The translations under genes and the position numbers were made by a program. Below the pieces are notes generated by a model, which did not search any database, was not told where the DNA came from, and worked only from the letters and a program-made list of their open reading frames with translations. Below, piece by piece: positions 41,619 to 49,148 of a DNA stretch of 64,000 bases. How positions within the stretch are numbered: position 1 is the stretch's first letter; every line of letters starts with the position of its first letter. The DNA is from JALSRD01 sp964476595. GTDB taxonomy: Bacteria > Desulfobacterota > Desulfobacteria > Desulfobacterales > JALSRD01. The stretch spans positions 1 to 64,000 of the forward strand of contig CAYZCL010000175.1 in assembly GCA_964476595.1 (NCBI GenBank), written 5' to 3'.

Positions 41619-42521
41619 TCAGCAGTCGTCGAGATGTGCGTCGACAAAGGCCGCCAGCACGCCGGGAAAAGCGGGATCCAGGCTGGCGCTGCTGTGGTCG
41701 GCGCCAGGGGCCACGAACAGTTCTGCGCGTCCCGACGGAAAACTGCGCTGCAGGCGCCGGGCATCCGCCACCGGAAAATTCTGGTCCTTTTCGCCGTGGA
41801 TCAGCAGCACCGGACGGTCGATGCCGGGCGCCAGCCGCTCCGGGCTGATGCGGTCCATGCGGAAACCGTAGAGCACGTCCATCATGGCCACCACGGTGTA
41901 GCCGAAAAGAATTCCGAATACGGGGTTGTAGCTCCGGTAAAGCCTTGCGAGGGCCTCTTTGGTGCGCGCGTAACAGCCTTCCAGGAAGAGCAGGCGGATG
42001 TGCTCGGGGTTGCGCGCGGCGGCGATGACAGCCCCGGCCGCACCGGCCGAGTGGCCGTATAGCAGCACGGGCATGCCCACCCACGCCAGCACCGCCTCCA
42101 CGTCCTCTGCGAAGCGGAAGGCGTTCATGAGTTTGAGCGGCGAGCTGTTGCCGTGGTCACGGGCGCTGTGCAGCACGGTGGTGAACCCCATGCGCCCGAA
42201 AAGCCGGGCGCGCGCCACCATGCGTCCGCGGTTGCGGCCCCAGCCGTGGGCCAGCACCACGGTGCCGCGCGACGGCCCGGCGGGTTCGACCCGCCAGACC
42301 TCCAGGAAGCCTCCATCGTGCGTCGGGATGCGCACATCCTGCACCCGCCCCCAGTCCGGCCGATCGTCCACGGGTCGGCGCGGGATGCGGTGCACCGCGT
42401 AGGTGAAGCAGGCGCTCAGCAGCAGGTAGCCGCCGAGGGCCGTGAGCAGGTAAGCCGCCATGGCACTGTCCGTTTGGCAAGGGTCGTCGGTTGATTTCGG
42501 TTGCGCAGGGTCATCGGCCAT
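41619..42521 (-). CDS. Alpha/beta hydrolase with N-terminal membrane anchor
   Basis: A 300-residue protein with one membrane segment (AAYLLTALGGYLLLSACFTYAVH, about residues 21-43) and an alpha/beta hydrolase domain. The catalytic triad is visible as LLYGHSAGAAGAV (Ser in GHSAG), IHGEKDQNFP (Asp) and PGADHSSA (His). The oxyanion region is VVLAHGWGRNRG. The ATG at 42521 has GGGGAT at good spacing; the ATG at 42461 would remove 20 residues before the anchor. It is convergent with the GH130 gene and divergent from the cobT riboswitch. The substrate is unknown. Confidence 0.8.
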   Translation of the reverse strand: MADDPAQPKSTDDPCQTDSAMAAYLLTALGGYLLLSACFTYAVHRIPRRPVDDRPDWGRVQDVRIPTHDGGFLEVWRVEPAGPSRGTVVLAHGWGRNRGRMVARARLFGRMGFTTVLHSARDHGNSSPLKLMNAFRFAEDVEAVLAWVGMPVLLYGHSAGAAGAVIAAARNPEHIRLLFLEGCYARTKEALARLYRSYNPVFGILFGYTVVAMMDVLYGFRMDRISPERLAPGIDRPVLLIHGEKDQNFPVADARRLQRSFPSGRAELFVAPGADHSSASLDPAFPGVLAAFVDAHLDDC

Positions 42522-42698
42522 ATAGGCGATCCCCGGCCAACTGTCAACGCATCTTGCCTCCGCACCGGGGACCCATCGGCGTAACGATCGGCACGGTCGA
42601 TGCGAGGACCCTTCGGGGGTCGCGTGCAGCCGGCTCGGGGAGCGGGTCATGCGACCCGCGATCGCCCGCCCCCGGGATCCCGGAAATTGCATTATCGG

Positions 42699-42727
42699 TT
42701 GACAAACGGGCCGTTTTTATTTAATTC
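42699..42727 (+). promoter_or_regulatory. Promoter of the cobT-cbiZ unit
   Basis: TTGACA (42699-42704), a 17-base spacer, TAATTC (42722-42727), 8 bases ahead of the riboswitch P1. Confidence 0.65.
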
Positions 42728-42735
42728 CCGATCCG

Positions 42736-42899
42736 TGACGGTATAAGGGAATCCCGTGAGAATCGGGAGCGGACCCGCCGCTGTAACCCCGCCCCTGCAC
42801 CTTGCAGGGGAACCTTTTCGGCCCCGTGTCGCCACTGTTGCGGCCCACCGCAATGGGAAGGCCGCCGAAAAGGCGGGGAAGCCAGAAGACCTGCCGTCA
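42736..42899 (+). promoter_or_regulatory. Cobalamin riboswitch upstream of cobT, lacking P2
   Basis: P1 is TGACGG/CCGTCA. The core AAGGGAATCCCGTGAGAATC, CCCGCCGCTGTAACC, CCACTGTTGCGG, CAATGGGAAGGC and CCAGAAGACCTGCC is intact. The short GCC/GGC P2 hairpin found in the other five copies is absent: P1 runs straight into TATAAGGGAAT. The peripheral arm is of the AGGGGAACCTTTTCGGCC subtype. Confidence 0.93.
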
Positions 42900-42923
42900 T
42901 GCAAAACCCACGGGGAGAAGGCA

Positions 42924-42960
42924 AATCCTCAGGCAAACCTGTTTTGCTTGGGGATTTTTT
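42924..42960 (+). terminator. Intrinsic terminator of the cobT riboswitch
   Basis: Fourteen-bp stem AATCCTCAGGCAAA / TTTGCTTGGGGATT (two G-U) with a 5-base loop and a T-run. It has no CTGGGTGCAG platform element. Confidence 0.88.
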
Positions 42961-43009
42961 ATTTTGAGGCCGGGACCATCCACAAAGAACCCGCGAAGAG
43001 GAGGAAAAC

Positions 43010-44095
43010 ATGACCGCAGCCAACGACATGCACCTGCAGGAAGTTATCGACACGATTGAACCGATCGACCCCGATTGGATCGAGAAAGCCCGGCGGCACA
43101 CCGCGCAGCTGTTGATGCCCACCCGCGCGCTGGGGCGGCTGCACGACATCTCCGAACGCCTGTGCGGCATCGGCCGCACGCTGAACCCCGCCGTGGGCCG
43201 CAAGGCAGTGCTGGTCATGGCCGGCGACCACGGCGTGGTGGACAAGGGGGTCAGCGCCTACCCCCAGGAAGTCACCGTGGGCATGGTGCAGACCTTCGTG
43301 GCCGGCGGTGCCGGCATCAATGCCATCGCCCGTCTGGTGGGGGCCGAAGTGCGCGTGGTCGACATGGGCGTCAAGGGCGACATCGTGATCGAGGACCCTG
43401 AAAAGCGGCGTCTGTTGCGCACCGTCAAGATCGGCCGCGGTACCCGCGACTTCACCGAAGGGCCGGCCATGTCCCGCCATGATGCCGAAAGCGCCGTCAT
43501 GGCCGGTTTCGTCCAGGCCTCCGAACTCGTCGGCGAAGGCGTCGAGGTGCTGGGCACCGGCGACATGGGCATCGGCAACACCACGCCCTCGGCGGCCATC
43601 GGCGCCGTCATCACCGGCGCCGACCTGGACACCATGGTCGGTCCGGGAACCGGCGTGGACGCCGAGGGCCTGGCGCGCAAGAAGGAAGTCGTGGCCCGTG
43701 GCATCCGCGTCAACACACCCGATCGCAACGACGGGCTGGACGTGCTGGCCAAGGTGGGCGGTTTCGAGATCGGCGGCATCGCCGGCGTCATTCTTGCGGC
43801 CGCTTTCCACCGGCGTCCCGTGGTCGTCGACGGCTTCATCTCCACGGCTGGCGCCCTGGTGGCCTGCGCCCTCTGCCCGGCGGCCAGAGACTATCTCTTC
43901 GCCGGCCACCGTTCCGAAGAACCGGGCCACGCGGCCATGCTGCGCCACCTCGGCCTGGACCCCATCCTGAACCTGGGCATGCGGTTGGGCGAAGGCACCG
44001 GCGGTGCGCTGGCCATGAACATCCTCGAGGCCGCCGCGCGGGTGTTCGGAGAGGTCATGACCTTCGAGCAGGCCGGCGTGCCTGGGAAAGAGTGA
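43010..44095 (+). CDS. cobT: Nicotinate-nucleotide-dimethylbenzimidazole phosphoribosyltransferase
   Basis: A 361-residue enzyme that activates the lower-ligand base to its alpha-ribotide. VLVMAGDHGVVDKGVSAYPQEVTVGMV, GTGDMGIGNTTPSAAIGAVITG, RKKEVVARGI, EIGGIAGVILAAAFHRRPVVVDGFISTAGAL and NLGMRLGEGTGGALAMNI (catalytic E328) are diagnostic. GAGGAGGAAAAC precedes the ATG. It is the first gene behind riboswitch 42736 and is followed by cbiZ 112 bases later. The specific base used cannot be read from the sequence. Confidence 0.96.
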   Translation: MTAANDMHLQEVIDTIEPIDPDWIEKARRHTAQLLMPTRALGRLHDISERLCGIGRTLNPAVGRKAVLVMAGDHGVVDKGVSAYPQEVTVGMVQTFVAGGAGINAIARLVGAEVRVVDMGVKGDIVIEDPEKRRLLRTVKIGRGTRDFTEGPAMSRHDAESAVMAGFVQASELVGEGVEVLGTGDMGIGNTTPSAAIGAVITGADLDTMVGPGTGVDAEGLARKKEVVARGIRVNTPDRNDGLDVLAKVGGFEIGGIAGVILAAAFHRRPVVVDGFISTAGALVACALCPAARDYLFAGHRSEEPGHAAMLRHLGLDPILNLGMRLGEGTGGALAMNILEAAARVFGEVMTFEQAGVPGKE

Positions 44096-44207
44096 CGTCT
44101 GCGGCGCTACCCGTGCATTCCCTTCCGCTGCCGAATCTGCTATGGATCTGTTTCCGGTTCCATCGCAGGCGCGGTGCCGTATCGTTCACGAAACACAGGA
44201 GGTTTGC

Positions 44208-45356
44208 ATGGTACGCCTGATGGATGCCTACCCGGGGCTGGAGATCGAGCGCCGCCCCAGGCTGCTCGTCGCGCGGCTGACCGCCCCCCACCGCGTGCTC
44301 TCCAGCTGCCCGGTCAACGGCGGGCTGCGCGACGACCTGGCGGCCGTCGTCAATCACCAGTGCTGCGAACCCCGCGGCCATTTCCCATCGGCGCTGGAAG
44401 CGGCCGTGAGCGATCCGCCCGGCTATCTGCGGGACTTCTGCCGCCGTCGGGGCCTGCCTGAAAACTGCGCCCTGCTATCCACGGCGGTCAACGTCAACAA
44501 CGCCGGGCTGGCGCGCCTCACGCACCGGGGGCTGGAAGTCATCACGCTGTGCACCGCGGGCGTCGAGTCCAACGCCGCCGCCGCCGGCGACCCGGCGACG
44601 GTTTTCGAAAGCGACGGCCGTTTCGTTCCCCTGGTGCCGGCCGACACCCCCCCGGCCGGCACCATCAACCTGATCGTCTGCATCGGCCGGCCGCTGACGC
44701 CGGCCGCCATGGTGACGGCCGTCATGACCGCCACCGAGGCCAAGGCCGCGGTGGTGATGTCGCTGGGCATCGGGTCACGCTACTCGGACGCGCTGGCCAC
44801 GGGCACCGGCACCGACCAGATCGCCGTCGCCGCGCGGCACGGCGGGGAGCCCCCCCTGACCGGGGCCGGCAAGCACACCAAGCTGGGCGAACTCATCGGT
44901 CGCACGGTTTCGGACGCGCTGCGCGAAGCGCTCTGCTTTCAAAACCGCCTCACGGCCAGCGGCCGCTGTTCGACCCTCATCCTGCTGGAACGATTCGGCC
45001 TGGACAGCAAGCGCCTGCAAGAACGGGTCGCCTCGGCCCTGCCCGCCGATGCGGCCGCCCTCATGTCCCGCAATTTCGAAGCCTTCGAGGGGGATCCGCT
45101 GACCGTGGCCGCCGTTTCGACCCTCGTCCACCTGCACGAAGCCTTCCGCAGCGGCATGCTGCCGCCCGCCTGCCGGGCCGACGTGTTTGCCGCCGCCGGT
45201 GCCCGCCTGGCGGCGGCCGTCAGCGGCCGACCGGACCTGGTGGACGACTTTCGGGAACATCTTCCGGCGGCGACGCTGAAGGGTTCCAACGAGGCTTTCC
45301 TGGATTACGTGTGCCGCTGCCTGTCGGTAGGATTTGCCGCGAAATGGAGAGATTGA
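44208..45356 (+). CDS. cbiZ: Adenosylcobinamide amidohydrolase
   Basis: A 382-residue protein. Residues about 8-240 form the CbiZ domain: RPRLLVARLTAPHRVLSSCPVNGGLRDDL, CALLSTAVNVNNAGLARLTHRGLEVITLCTAGVESNA, GTINLIVCIGRPLTPAAMVTAVMTATEAKAAVVMSLGIGSRYSDALATGTGTDQI and KHTKLGELIGRTVSDAL. The remaining 140 residues are a helical extension (LILLERFGLDSKRLQERVASALP, FREHLPAATLKGSNEAFLDYVCRCLSVGFA). CbiZ removes the nucleotide loop from imported (pseudo)cobamides or cobinamide to give cobyric acid. AGGAGG precedes the ATG by 6 bases. No signal peptide is seen, unlike the deleted relative at 8168. Confidence 0.88.
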   Translation: MVRLMDAYPGLEIERRPRLLVARLTAPHRVLSSCPVNGGLRDDLAAVVNHQCCEPRGHFPSALEAAVSDPPGYLRDFCRRRGLPENCALLSTAVNVNNAGLARLTHRGLEVITLCTAGVESNAAAAGDPATVFESDGRFVPLVPADTPPAGTINLIVCIGRPLTPAAMVTAVMTATEAKAAVVMSLGIGSRYSDALATGTGTDQIAVAARHGGEPPLTGAGKHTKLGELIGRTVSDALREALCFQNRLTASGRCSTLILLERFGLDSKRLQERVASALPADAAALMSRNFEAFEGDPLTVAAVSTLVHLHEAFRSGMLPPACRADVFAAAGARLAAAVSGRPDLVDDFREHLPAATLKGSNEAFLDYVCRCLSVGFAAKWRD

Positions 45357-45475
45357 AATTGCGGAAAAAGAAAAGGGGGGATTTCCGGCCGGGAGGCAAC
45401 GGCCGAAAACTTTCCGCTCCTGCCGCAGGCCCCCCTTCCCTTTTCCCGGGCTTTCCCCTGCCGGTAATCAGGGGA

Positions 45476-45515
45476 AAACAAAAAAGCCCTTCACGACGTT
45501 TCGTCATGAAGGGCT
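45476..45515 (-). terminator. Terminator of the antisense cobalamin riboswitch
   Basis: On the minus strand: 14-bp stem AGCCCTTCATGACG / CGTCGTGAAGGGCT (one G-U), a 3-base loop and six T. The GGGTCAAGTGAG...CTGGGTGCAG element precedes it. It lies 119 bases beyond the cbiZ stop codon, between cbiZ and the riboswitch. Confidence 0.9.
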
Positions 45516-45584
45516 GCACCCAGCTCACTTGACCCTTTCGGTTTCGACCGCCCTCCCTTCTGCCGCGGGGTGATTGCGGTCGTG

Positions 45585-45766
45585 CAAGGCAGGTCTTCTG
45601 ACTTCTCCGCTCTTTCCGGCGGCCTTCCCATCCCGATTCATCGAAACAGTGGCACACAACGGCCGAAAGAGTTCCGCTGCGGCATGGCCGGCAGCGGCGG
45701 AGTTACAGCGGCGGGACCGTTCCCGACTCTCACGGGATTCCCTTTTAAGCCCGGCGGGCACCTTTC
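45585..45766 (-). promoter_or_regulatory. Cobalamin riboswitch on the minus strand, facing into cbiZ-cobT
   Basis: Read on the minus strand: P1 AAGG/CCTT, P2 GCCC/GGGC, core TTAAAAGGGAATCCCGTGAG, CCCGCCGCTGTAACTCC, CCACTGTTTCG, GGGATGGGAAGGC and AAGTCAGAAGACCTGCC. It belongs to the same subtype as 291 and 17817. No minus-strand gene follows it: downstream lie only the opposite strand of cbiZ and cobT. Confidence 0.93.
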
Positions 45767-45770
45767 TTTT

Positions 45771-45799
45771 CTTTTAGGACAGCGACGCGTTCGTGTCAA
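45771..45799 (-). promoter_or_regulatory. Promoter of the antisense riboswitch
   Basis: On the minus strand: TTGACA (45799-45794), a 17-base spacer, TAAAAG (45776-45771), 5 bases before the riboswitch. The quality equals that of the sense riboswitch promoters, so the RNA is probably made. Confidence 0.7.
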
Positions 45800-45820
45800 G
45801 GCGTTATCGCCGCTATTCGG

Positions 45821-45849
45821 TTGACGGCCGGGGTTCACTGTCGTATAAG
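45821..45849 (+). promoter_or_regulatory. Upstream promoter of the fur-feo operon
   Basis: TTGACG (45821-45826), a 17-base spacer, TATAAG (45844-45849). It diverges from the antisense riboswitch promoter, with 21 bases between the two -35 boxes. Confidence 0.65.
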
Positions 45850-45901
45850 CTGCCATCGGGCAGGGGCGGTGCCGGCGCCTCTGGGGACCGCTCGTGGCGC
45901 G

Positions 45902-45930
45902 TTGACAAGCGGTTGGCGCCGCCTTATCTT
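45902..45930 (+). promoter_or_regulatory. Downstream promoter of the fur-feo operon
   Basis: TTGACA (45902-45907), a 17-base spacer, TATCTT (45925-45930). The expected start site would fall at or just before the palindrome at 45939-45951. Confidence 0.7.
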
Positions 45931-45938
45931 TTAGCCCT

Positions 45939-45951
45939 GACACAATGTGTC
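45939..45951. promoter_or_regulatory. Perfect 13-bp palindrome, putative operator of the fur-feo operon
   Basis: GACACA-A-TGTGTC lies 8 bases after the downstream -10 and 34 bases before the start codon of the Fur-FeoA gene. The position would block transcription. It does not match the classical AT-rich Fur box, so either this Fur-like protein has a different site or another metal regulator binds here. Confidence 0.5.
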
Positions 45952-45985
45952 CATGTGGCGGCGGTGCCGCCCGGGGAAAGGCACC

Positions 45986-46732
45986 ATGAAACCGGTTCAT
46001 TCCGAAGAGAAAAAGCAGTTCCGCAAGCTCTTCCAGCAGGAGCACGTCGATCGTTTCGAGGACCGCTTCAAGGTGCTGCAGGTCTTTCTGGAGACCGAAC
46101 ACCACGTCACGGCCACCGAACTGCACCGGATGCTCAGGGATCGGGGTGTCGACCTGGACGTCAACTTCGTCCGCGAAACCCTGCAGTTCATGTGCCGCTT
46201 CGGGTTTGCCCGCCGCAACCGCTTCGACAACGGCCAGCAGCGCTACGAGCACCTCCACCTGGGCCAGCACCACGACCACATGATCTGCACCAAGTGCCGC
46301 AAGATCATCGAGTTCAAAGACAACCAGCTGGAGCTGCAGCAGTCCCGGGTGGCCGAGTCTTTCGGTTTTCTCATGCTGCAGCACAAGATGGAGATCTACG
46401 GCATCTGCGCCGACTGCCTGCGCCGGCGGGTTCCCCTGATGCCGCTCTCGTCCGCCCGCCAGGGCGAGAAGCTGGTTATCCGCGAGATCAGCGGCGGCCC
46501 CACGGCCCGCCTGCGGCTGCTGTCCATGGGCTTGCGTATCGGTGACCGGCTGGAGGTGCTGACCAACAACGGCCAGGGGCAGATTGCGGTGGCCGTGGAT
46601 TTCACGCGCTACGTGCTGGGCCGCGGCATGGCGCAGAAACTGCTGGTCGCACCCGTTGAGAAGGACACGGCCGGTACTTCGGCACCCGCCGCCACCGACC
46701 GCACCGCCGCCACGGAGCCGTCATGCGACTGA
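45986..46732 (+). CDS. Fur-family regulator fused to a FeoA domain
   Basis: A 248-residue fusion. Residues 1-140 are a Fur-type repressor: winged helix (DRFKVLQVFLETEHHVTATELHRMLRDRGVDLDVNFVRETLQFMCRFGFARRNRFDNGQQRYEHLHLGQHHDHMICTKCRKIIEF), histidine-rich metal site, and CxxC pairs (CTKC, CADC). Residues about 155-230 are an SH3-like FeoA domain (GEKLVIREISGGPTARLRLLSMGLRIGDRLEVLTNNGQGQIAVAVDFTRYVLGRGMAQKLLV). The ATG at 45986 has GGGGAAAGG upstream; an in-frame GTG at 45947 falls inside the palindrome. It overlaps feoA by 10 bases. A role in iron-dependent control of feoAB is likely, with the FeoA domain possibly sensing or contacting FeoB. Confidence 0.88.
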   Translation: MKPVHSEEKKQFRKLFQQEHVDRFEDRFKVLQVFLETEHHVTATELHRMLRDRGVDLDVNFVRETLQFMCRFGFARRNRFDNGQQRYEHLHLGQHHDHMICTKCRKIIEFKDNQLELQQSRVAESFGFLMLQHKMEIYGICADCLRRRVPLMPLSSARQGEKLVIREISGGPTARLRLLSMGLRIGDRLEVLTNNGQGQIAVAVDFTRYVLGRGMAQKLLVAPVEKDTAGTSAPAATDRTAATEPSCD

Positions 46733-46959
46733 GCGAACTGCGCGAAAAACAGCGCGCCGTCATCCGCCGGGTGGGCGGCAACGGCATCCTGCGGCGGCGC
46801 ATCCAGGAGATGGGCATCGTGCGGGGGACCGAGATCCGGGTGGAAAAATACGCCCCGCTGAAAGATCCCCTGGAACTGGTGGTCAAGGGCTATCACGTGT
46901 CGCTGCGCGTGGAAGAGGCCGCCCGGATCGAAGTCGAACCGCTGCCCCCGGAAGACTGA
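46723..46959 (+). CDS. feoA: Ferrous iron transport protein FeoA
   Basis: A 78-residue SH3-like protein: MRLSELREKQRAVIRRVGGNGILRRRIQEMGIVRGTEIRVEKYAPLKDPLELVVKGYHVSLRVEEAARIEVEPL. The L(R)RRIQEMGIVRG motif and the VKGYHVSLR strand are typical FeoA. It overlaps the Fur-FeoA gene by 10 bases and precedes feoB by two bases. It acts as a cytoplasmic partner of FeoB. Confidence 0.93.
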   Translation: MRLSELREKQRAVIRRVGGNGILRRRIQEMGIVRGTEIRVEKYAPLKDPLELVVKGYHVSLRVEEAARIEVEPLPPED

Positions 46960-46961
46960 TC

Positions 46962-49148
46962 ATGTCCGCCGAAAAAAAACTCACCATCGCCCTGGCCGGC
47001 AATCCCAATTCGGGCAAGACCACCATCTTCAACGTGCTCACCGGGACCCGCCAGAAGGTGGGCAACTGGCCCGGCGTAACCGTGGAGCGCAAAGAGGGCC
47101 GCATCCGCCACGGCGACTACGAACTGCGCATCGTCGACCTTCCCGGCACATACAGCCTGACGCCCTTTTCCATTGAGGAAATCGTAGCGCGCGATTTCGT
47201 GCTGGAGGGCCACCCGGACGTGGTCATCGACGTCATCGATGCCTCCAACCTGGAACGCAGCCTGTACCTGGCCACGCAGCTGCGTGAACTGGACTGCAAG
47301 GTCATCTTCGCCCTCAACATGGCCGACATGGCCCGCTCGCGGGGCATCAAGATCAACGCCGAAAAGCTCTCCGAGCTGCTGGACGTGCCGGTGGTCTTCA
47401 CGGTGGGCAACAAGGAAGAGGGCGTGGCCACTCTGCTGGAGCGCGCCATCGAAACGGCCGAGGCCGAGCGGCGTCCTTCCCCGCGCCGGCGCGTCAAGTA
47501 CAACAACGATATCGAGGCCGCCATCGCACGCCTGCAGGCCATCATCGAGGCCCACCCCCAGCTGGGGCTCTCCTACAGCCCGCGCTGGACGGCCATCAAG
47601 CTGCTCGAAGACGACCGCATCATCCGCGAGCGTATCGCCGCCCTGGCCACGGCCTGCTGCAGCGAGATCCTGACCGCCGCCGCCGATGAACGCCGGCGGC
47701 TGATGGATCTTTTCGACGAGGATCCCGAAATCGTCATGACCGACGAGCGCTACGGGTTCATCGCCGGCATCATGAAGGAGGTGCACACCACCTCTTCCAA
47801 GCAACGCGTGGACATCTCGCGCAACATCGACCTGGTGCTCACCAACCGCTTCATCGGGTTTCCCATCTTTCTGTTCTTCATCTGGGCCATGTTCCAGATC
47901 ACCTTCAGCGCCGGCGCCTATCCCATGCAGTGGATCGACGCTTTCGTGGGGATGCTGTCCACGGGCGTGTCGCGGTTGCTGCCCGACGGCCTGTTTCGCG
48001 CGCTGCTGGTCGACGGCATCATCGCCGGCGTGGGCAGCGTGATCGTGTTTCTGCCCAACATCCTGATTCTCTTTTTCTGTATCGCCCTGTTCGAGGACAC
48101 CGGCTACATGTCGCGGGCGGCCTTCCTGATGGACCGCATCATGCACCTCATCGGCCTGCACGGCAAGTCCTTCATCCCCATGCTGATGGGCTTCGGCTGC
48201 AACGTGCCGGCCATCATGGCGGCGCGCACCCTGGAGAGCGAAAAGGACCGCATCCTGACCATTCTGATCACACCCTTCATGTCGTGCTCGGCCAAGCTGC
48301 CGGTTTACATCATCCTGGCCGGCGCCTTCTTCGGCCTGCGTGCCGGCGGCGTCATCTTCGCCATCTACCTGCTGGGGATCGTGCTGTCCATCGTCACCGG
48401 CCGGCTGATGCGCTCCACCCTGCTCAAGGGCGCCGACGCGCCCTTCGTGATGGAGCTGCCGCCTTACCGCCTTCCCATGCTCAAGAGCCTGATGATTCAC
48501 ATGTGGGACCGCAGCAAGATCTTTCTGCGCAAGATGAGCGGCGTGATCCTGGTGGGGTCCATCGTCATCTGGACCCTGTCCTACTTTCCCACCAACGTCC
48601 CTTACAGCACCGACTACGACCAATCCGCGGCGGCCATCCGCAGCCGTTACGCGCAGTCCATGGAGGGAACTGCCGGGGATCGCCGTCTGCAACTGGAAGA
48701 AGAGCGCGACCGCGCCCTGCATGGACTGGAACTGAAGAAGAAGGCGGAAAAGACGGCCGGCTCCTACCTGGGGCAACTGGGCCGGCTGCTGGCGCCGGTG
48801 TTCGCCCCGCTGGGCATCGACTGGCGCGGAGGGGTGGCGCTGGTGTCGGGTTTCGTTGCCAAGGAGATCGTGGTCAGCACGCTGGGCGTGCTGTACGCCG
48901 CCGGGGACCGGGACGAACCCGACGCCCTGCAGCAGGCGCTGCGCAAATCGGGGATGACGCCCCTGGGCGCCCTTTCCATGATGGTCTTCGTGCTGCTCTA
49001 CCTGCCCTGCCTGTCCACGGTGGCCGCCATCCGCCGCGAAACCGGCTCCGTCAAGTGGATGGCCTTCAGCATCGCCTATTCCACCGCGGTGGCCTGGCTG
49101 GTGGCCTTTGTGGTCTACCAGGGCGGCCGGCTGCTGGGCTACGCCTGA
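46962..49148 (+). CDS. feoB: Ferrous iron transporter FeoB
   Basis: A 728-residue Fe2+ transporter. The N-terminal G domain has IALAGNPNSGKTTIFNVLTGTRQKVGNWPGVTVERKEG (G1 and the Switch I region), DLPGTYSLTPFSIEE (G3) and NMADMARSRGI (G4). The membrane part, from about residue 290, has two Gate units (GFGCNVPAIMAARTLESEKDRILTILITPFMSCSAKLPVY and SGFVAKEIVVSTLGVLY). The ATG at 46962 is right after the feoA stop. The 3' end overlaps the convergent cyclase gene by 10 bases, leaving no room for a terminator. Confidence 0.96.
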   Translation: MSAEKKLTIALAGNPNSGKTTIFNVLTGTRQKVGNWPGVTVERKEGRIRHGDYELRIVDLPGTYSLTPFSIEEIVARDFVLEGHPDVVIDVIDASNLERSLYLATQLRELDCKVIFALNMADMARSRGIKINAEKLSELLDVPVVFTVGNKEEGVATLLERAIETAEAERRPSPRRRVKYNNDIEAAIARLQAIIEAHPQLGLSYSPRWTAIKLLEDDRIIRERIAALATACCSEILTAAADERRRLMDLFDEDPEIVMTDERYGFIAGIMKEVHTTSSKQRVDISRNIDLVLTNRFIGFPIFLFFIWAMFQITFSAGAYPMQWIDAFVGMLSTGVSRLLPDGLFRALLVDGIIAGVGSVIVFLPNILILFFCIALFEDTGYMSRAAFLMDRIMHLIGLHGKSFIPMLMGFGCNVPAIMAARTLESEKDRILTILITPFMSCSAKLPVYIILAGAFFGLRAGGVIFAIYLLGIVLSIVTGRLMRSTLLKGADAPFVMELPPYRLPMLKSLMIHMWDRSKIFLRKMSGVILVGSIVIWTLSYFPTNVPYSTDYDQSAAAIRSRYAQSMEGTAGDRRLQLEEERDRALHGLELKKKAEKTAGSYLGQLGRLLAPVFAPLGIDWRGGVALVSGFVAKEIVVSTLGVLYAAGDRDEPDALQQALRKSGMTPLGALSMMVFVLLYLPCLSTVAAIRRETGSVKWMAFSIAYSTAVAWLVAFVVYQGGRLLGYA

